This document shows positions 17,939-21,630 of a stretch of 21,630 nucleotides of DNA, one piece after another. Every line of letters starts with the position of its first letter. The stretch's first letter is position 1. A program made the translations under genes and the position numbers. This DNA comes from Spirogloea muscicola (taxonomy: Eukaryota; Streptophyta; Zygnematophyceae; Spirogloeales; Spirogloeaceae): the NCBI GenBank assembly GCA_009602725.1, contig WELB01000005.1:484806-506435 (forward strand). Reading direction: 5' to 3'. A model generated the notes under the pieces. It had not been told where the DNA came from, searched no databases, and saw only the letters and a list, made by a program, of their open reading frames with translations.

Positions 17939-17993
17939 GCAAGCTCGCCTCGCGCCGGCGGCCTCCTCGCGGCGATCAGAAGCGGCGCTTGCC

Positions 17994-18023
17994 ATGGCCC
18001 CTGCGACGGCCGGCGCAGCTTGA
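17994..18023 (+). promoter_or_regulatory. Nine-codon upstream ORF ending 3 nt before the YIP1 start
   Basis: The frame encodes MAPATAGAA-stop, with TGA at 18021-18023 and the YIP1 ATG at 18027. The close spacing would favour reinitiation. An alternative is that this ATG is skipped. Confidence 0.4.
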
Positions 18024-18026
18024 AGG

Positions 18027-19862
18027 ATGCGCAAGCCGGGGCCAGTGCACAGCCCGCCGCCGATGGCGGCGCCGGGCGTGTACTCCATGGCGCCGCCGCT
18101 GAGCCAGCCCCCCGGCGGCCCGCACACGTTCTACCAGCCCCCAGGTCCTGCAGCGTCTCCATCTGCTGCCATCATTCACTTTCGCCAATGGCGTTTGATG
18201 TATCAGCTAAGACTTGAACCTCGACCTCAACTGCGATACCGATGGACCTCTGGCGTGGGCCCCTAGCCTATGTATATACTCACTAAACCCCTCCTAAATG
18301 ACGGCCTGTGATCATTACAGGAGGCCCGGGATCCGGCCCCAACATGGCCTTCATGTCGTTCGACCTGGGGAACACTGGTCCGTGATCCTCTCGCCCTGCC
18401 AAGTCCAGCCTGCTGCGCTAGTATAAGAGGACGCACCTCATGCGTTCACGAAACCTCAGCTCTCGGTGCCCATTTAGGTCGTCAATATGTCACGGAATTG
18501 CACACTTGAGCAGAGGTGGGTGACTGAAGCTGAGGCCCTAGCCTGCCGTGGTGGCTGTGGCAGCGAGCACGTATGCGCCTCCTCCGAGAGCTGGGCTCGG
18601 AGGCACTGGCCTTGGCAATTACTTTGACGATGAGCCACCTCTGCTGGAAGGTATCCATAATCAACTCAATATTGACCCATGTTGAGGATGTCCAGTACCT
18701 CTCTGGCTGTCAGAAGCTGGCCTCATGCATCCGCATGCCCCTGCATCTCATAGGCCGTGCCTGACGAGGGCTCGGCCGTCACCTCGTCCAGAGCTTGGGA
18801 TCAACATCCCCCTGATAGTACGGAGGGTCACCAGCATGCTCAACCCCATGCGGCTGAATGTGGAGCTCCATGAGGACGGGGACCTGTCAGGGCCTCTGCT
18901 GCTATGCATGCTCCTGGGCTTGTGCCAGCTCCTGGTACAAGAAAACATACTCCTTTGCTTGCTTGGCTAGAGAGCGAGAAATATCTATCAGCGGTTGCTG
19001 TTGGTAGCAGCGCAGCGCTACTTTAAAGTAGTATTCGGCAGCTAAATATTTGTAAACTGAAGCTCGATCAGTTCTTGTAAGCAACAGCATCCATTGATGT
19101 TCGAGAGAGGTGATTCTGGGCTTGTAAGTACTGTGTTATGATTGCTAGTAGCTCCAGGACCACATAAGCAAGTATGATTGCAGTGTAGATTGCAGGATTT
19201 TATATTGCATACGTCGACCACTGACTCATCGTAATCACGATCAGGCCGGAAAGGTCTACTTTGGAGTGGTTTTGGGGTGGAGCGCCCTGGCATCCCTCTT
19301 CCTGTACTATGTCGTCAGCATGCTGGCCGGTGCAGAGCGGGGCCTTCCCCTCTACAGATGCTGCAGCCTGTTTGGCTACTGCCTCCTCCCCCTTGTCCTC
19401 CTGGCTGCTGTCACAATCTTCCTCCCTCCTGGGTGAGGTTCTCACGCTGCCCACCATACCCCCACCGACTGAGTAGCAAGCTTCGGGCGTGCACACCAAG
19501 GTAGCAGCTTGGCTGCTCGAGTCCTGCCATGCTGGTGTTATTGTCTTCGTGATACATGCATCTCCATTGTGGAGTCCTCACGTCACTCTTGGAGATACTC
19601 AATACTAAGTGCCACTTCGTCTTGAAGCTGATGTGTCTTCACATAGTAGGATATATACTAAATAGAATTGAGGGCGATCTTGGGTACATGATGCAGGACT
19701 AGTGTGGCCCTGCTCGTAGCAGGCCTGATGGTGCTGTGGTCTGCACGGAGCTGCTCTGGCCTCTTTGTGGCCCTGCTGCCGCACATGGAGCAACACCGTC
19801 AGCTCCTTGCGTACGCTTGTGCCCTGACCTATGCTGCCTTTGCCCTCCTCATTATTTTTTAG
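18027..19862 (+). CDS. YIPF5: YIP1-family Golgi/ER membrane protein (YIPF5/YIPF7-like), 6 exons
   Basis: YIP1/YIPF5 proteins bind Rab GTPases and act in ER-Golgi vesicle traffic. Exons: 18027-18144, 18321-18377, 18564-18650, 18792-18934, 19245-19432, 19697-19862. All GT-AG junctions keep the frame and give a 252-residue protein, the usual size for the family. The N-terminus is Pro/Gly-rich and cytosolic (VHSPPPMAAPGVY..., NMAFMSFDLGN). The family hallmark YFDDEPPLLEELGIN (exons 3-4) is followed by MLNPMRLN and the conserved DLSGPLLLCMLLG. Five hydrophobic segments follow: LLLCMLLGLCQLLAG, YFGVVLGWSALASLFLYYVV, the exon 5 segment with LFGYCLLPLVLLAAVTIFLP, SVALLVAGLMVLWSA, and a final one ending ALTYAAFALLIIF-stop. 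Two short upstream ORFs precede the ATG. The model is complete and I see no disruption. It is divergent from PLAC8 and convergent with the next gene. Confidence 0.93.
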
Positions 19863-20287
19863 ATCGTACCTCATGCCCACGCCCTGTAGCGCTCACCAGA
19901 GCATTCAAGAGCAGGAGAGGATGCCACTGCCCAGCAAGATTCTGTCGCCCTGTACAGGTGCACAATGGGTTTTGTGCTGCTGTCATATTTGGCAAAATCT
20001 CCACCACATGCATCTCAATATGACAGTGCCAGATAACCAAGCTACCAAGCTTTCTCCTCGTCGTCAGTTTCTCTATCACGGCTCCGCTTCACAGGGTCAC
20101 AACAGTTGCATTGAAGTTGGCCGGCTATCCGGCCGGCTTGGTAGCAGTACAAGTGAACAAGTAATTACCATCTAAAATGTCACAGTCCTGCCACATTGTG
20201 AGCAGATACCCGTATGGACAACAAAGTTGCATACCCAGTACAAAATGCACAACTGCTGAGTGGGGCCACAGAGATCAGGATGACTTC
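19863..20287. other. 3'-3' intergenic interval between YIP1 and the membrane protein gene
   Basis: This should hold the 3' UTRs of two convergent genes. It contains a small palindrome GGCCGG-CTAT-CCGGCC at 20119-20134. A minus-strand frame here shows a chance multicopper-oxidase-like motif (see rejected items). Confidence 0.5.
20119..20134. repeat. 6-bp palindrome with 4-nt loop between convergent genes
   Basis: GGCCGG, CTAT, CCGGCC. It is a short, strong stem in the 3' flanking interval and could form in either transcript, but it is too short to interpret firmly. Confidence 0.6.
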
Positions 20288-21474
20288 TTAGACTTGGAAG
20301 TGGCCATGTTCTGTGCCAAACTTGCCGCCACTGGAATGGCCACCATTTGCGTTGCAGCTCCTGCAAGATAGGACCAAGTCATATTGTCATGCTTTGCAGC
20401 ATCTGTTGTGCTGCCTGCGCAGCATGAGTCCTGGCACTGACCAAGTCTGTTCTAGCATCTCGTACATGATAAAGAGCACAATAAGCGAGATGACCTCTGA
20501 AGCGAGGTGTCCAACAGAGCAACACACCTATAAGGTCTTGGCCACCCTCAAGGCACGTCAAAGCAAGTCGGTTGTAGTCGCCACCCGCTTCCACAACTTT
20601 CCACTGCTCGCGCACCTGTTTCAAAGTTATGATAATCACCTTCAGCAATGGCTGCCATTAGCAGCTCTAGTTGACAATGTCAGCAGATGTCAGCTGACCT
20701 ACCAAGAGCAACTGTCTGGCACTCCAAGATCACAGAAAAGTTCAAGTATTTGGCCTTACAACATCAATGAATCCGCCGGTTATCATCGCCAAGCCTGAGA
20801 ACGTCAGAGTGGCGCTGGTGCAGATGATATACATCCAGATAAAGCTCCTCCTACTCCGCTTGATGCCTGGCAGAAGAAATGTGAAGCCAGGGTCAGCACT
20901 CTTGCAGCATCTTCCAGTATGCCTACACAAGATATGTGCAACCAAGCATAGCGGCGGTAGTGCACTGATGGCCAGCAGTGGCACCTCCACCAGCAGGTTA
21001 AGATCCTGATTAGTTCACGCGCAGCGCCCACGGCTGCTTGGTCTCGCCACCGGTGCCCCCTAGCTGCCGCTGCTTGACTGGTATAGCAGCATTCCCAGCG
21101 AGGCTTCAAGCAGTTGCAGCCGCCACTGGTCATCAGCGGCTACCTTCAGCACGTCTGAGTCTAATAGGTAGCTAGCTCACCACACATGACAGCAATTCGA
21201 GGTCTCACCGAAGGTGCCAAAGATCGATGCAGTTGCACCGGCGACAAACATGTAGAGCAGCTCGGTTGGAATAGTCTCGCCGCCTTGCACCGCGAGGATC
21301 GACCACACCCCCCTGATGAAGATGTACATCGTCTGCCGGAGAGATCAGGTCTGTCTTAGGCGCAAGGCAAGCGTACCAAGTATCTAACCCTGTGAGCGCC
21401 AGGGAAGGGTCCTCCCACCTGAACGAGCAGCAGCTTCTTGAGCTGCGACTTGTAGTACGCCACGCGCTTGTACT
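20288..21474 (-). CDS. Unassigned multi-pass membrane protein, multi-exon, 5' end unresolved
   Basis: I do not recognise the family. Minus-strand exons with matching phases: 21474-21419 (YKRVAYYKSQLKKLLLVQ), 21332-21209 (TMYIFIRGVWSILAV, then ELLYMFVAGATASIFGTF), and a start at 21139 (ADDQWRLQLLEASLGMLLY). A phase-consistent chain follows: 21005-20927 (DLNLLVEVPLLAISALPPLC), 20866-20760 (KRSRRSFIWMYIICTSATLT, then GLAMITGGFIDV), 20615-20546 (REQWKVVEAGGDYNRLALTC) and 20496-20442 (EVISLIVLFIMYEML). The last exon starts at 20360. Following phase, it ends in a Gly/His-rich tail with stop TAA at 20288-20290; the other frame ends AQNMATSKSKKSS-stop at 20275. There are at least five hydrophobic segments. 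The donor after 21139 could not be fixed, so one junction is missing or there is a sequence error. The start may be an ATG at 21568-21566 (MASEVRTPCLRQ) or lie beyond the window. Confidence 0.62.
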
Positions 21475-21476
21475 CT

Positions 21477-21513
21477 GCGGCGGCGGCGCCGGCGCCGGCG
21501 CCGGCGCCGGCGG
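21477..21513. repeat. (GGC)n/(GGCGCC)n tract at the membrane protein 5' end
   Basis: GCGGCGGCGGCGCCGGCGCC repeated hexamers. On the minus strand they read as Ala/Gly in frame with the first exon, so the tract may be coding or an intron edge. Confidence 0.85.
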
Positions 21514-21611
21514 CAAGTCAGCGAGCAGCCAGCTGCCGCAAGCAAGGCGTCCGCACTTCGGAAGCCATGGGGAGCGCCGTTAGGCGGGTCTTCGCGTCGG
21601 GCCACCGCAGC

Positions 21612-21630
21612 CGGCGGCGGCGGCGGCGGC
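21612..21630. repeat. (CGG)n tract at the right window edge
   Basis: At least six CGG triplets run off the window. They may lie in the promoter or 5' UTR of the minus-strand membrane protein gene. Confidence 0.9.

Larger units (their letters stand above)
16645..18026. other. GC-rich divergent intergenic region (PLAC8 / YIP1) with an N
   Basis: This separates the divergent PLAC8 (-) and YIP1 (+) genes and should hold both promoters and 5' UTRs. It contains (GGC)n tracts at 16910-16929 and 17533-17569, an N at 16909, and a short LINE-like tail near 17420-17460. Long overlapping frames in the GC-rich parts show no domain. A minus-strand peptide near 17000-17100 is discussed under findings. Confidence 0.55.

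Noticed and set aside
19852-20079. Minus-strand frame with IWHCHIEMH, like the C-terminal copper site of multicopper oxidases
   Set aside because: Only this one motif is present. No neighbouring cupredoxin sequence, upstream His motifs or exon chain is seen, and the frame lies in the 3' flanks of two convergent genes. Probably chance.
21209-21332. Resemblance of FIRGVWSILAV to a transmembrane segment of RTA1-like or MFS transporters
   Set aside because: The order of segments in the rest of the gene does not follow either family, so no family name was given.

Overview
The window looks like nuclear DNA of a green alga (Chlorophyta; class not determinable by eye). The genes are GC-rich and cut into many short exons by small introns. 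One gene is a plant-type small-RNA degrading nuclease, another is a plastid-type CutA-like protein with a hydrophobic N-terminal leader, and another is a plant/algal-style PLAC8 protein. There are no bacterial-type operons, ribosome binding sites, CRISPR arrays or rRNA genes. I built the gene models by hand from GT-AG (twice GC-AG) splice sites, matching intron phases and recalled family motifs. No search was run.

Layout. Bases 1-125 are a (GA)n tract. From about 200 to 4225 lies a graveyard of 5'-truncated 3' ends of non-LTR (LINE-like) retrotransposons: plus-strand copies up to about 2320 and minus-strand copies from 3262 to 4010. They share a C-terminal protein tail and a 3' UTR hairpin. 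Bases 4226-5750 hold no gene that I can support. From 5751 to 9911 (+) lies a 12-exon SDN-type DEDDh exonuclease gene. Its first intron contains two CT tracts, a single N, and a reverse-strand fragment of a valyl-tRNA synthetase exon, which suggests an assembly join. Bases 9912-11466 are intergenic with two more LINE tails. A CutA gene runs from about 11467 to 13237 (+). It converges on a minus-strand PLAC8-domain gene (16644 to 13784). That gene is divergent from a complete YIP1/YIPF5-type Golgi/ER membrane protein gene (18027-19862, +), with a GC-rich interval between them holding a second N. The YIP1 gene converges on a minus-strand multi-pass membrane protein gene (about 21474 to 20288, possibly running off the window) that I could not name.

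The five genes have unrelated housekeeping or membrane roles (small-RNA turnover, CutA, PLAC8, Golgi traffic, unknown membrane protein), and nothing suggests they act as one system. The least ordinary points are the ValRS exon fragment next to an N, the LINE 3'-end cluster with its shared hairpin, two GC-AG introns and one in-frame intron in the SDN gene, a 25-nt PLAC8 microexon, and the unassigned membrane protein.
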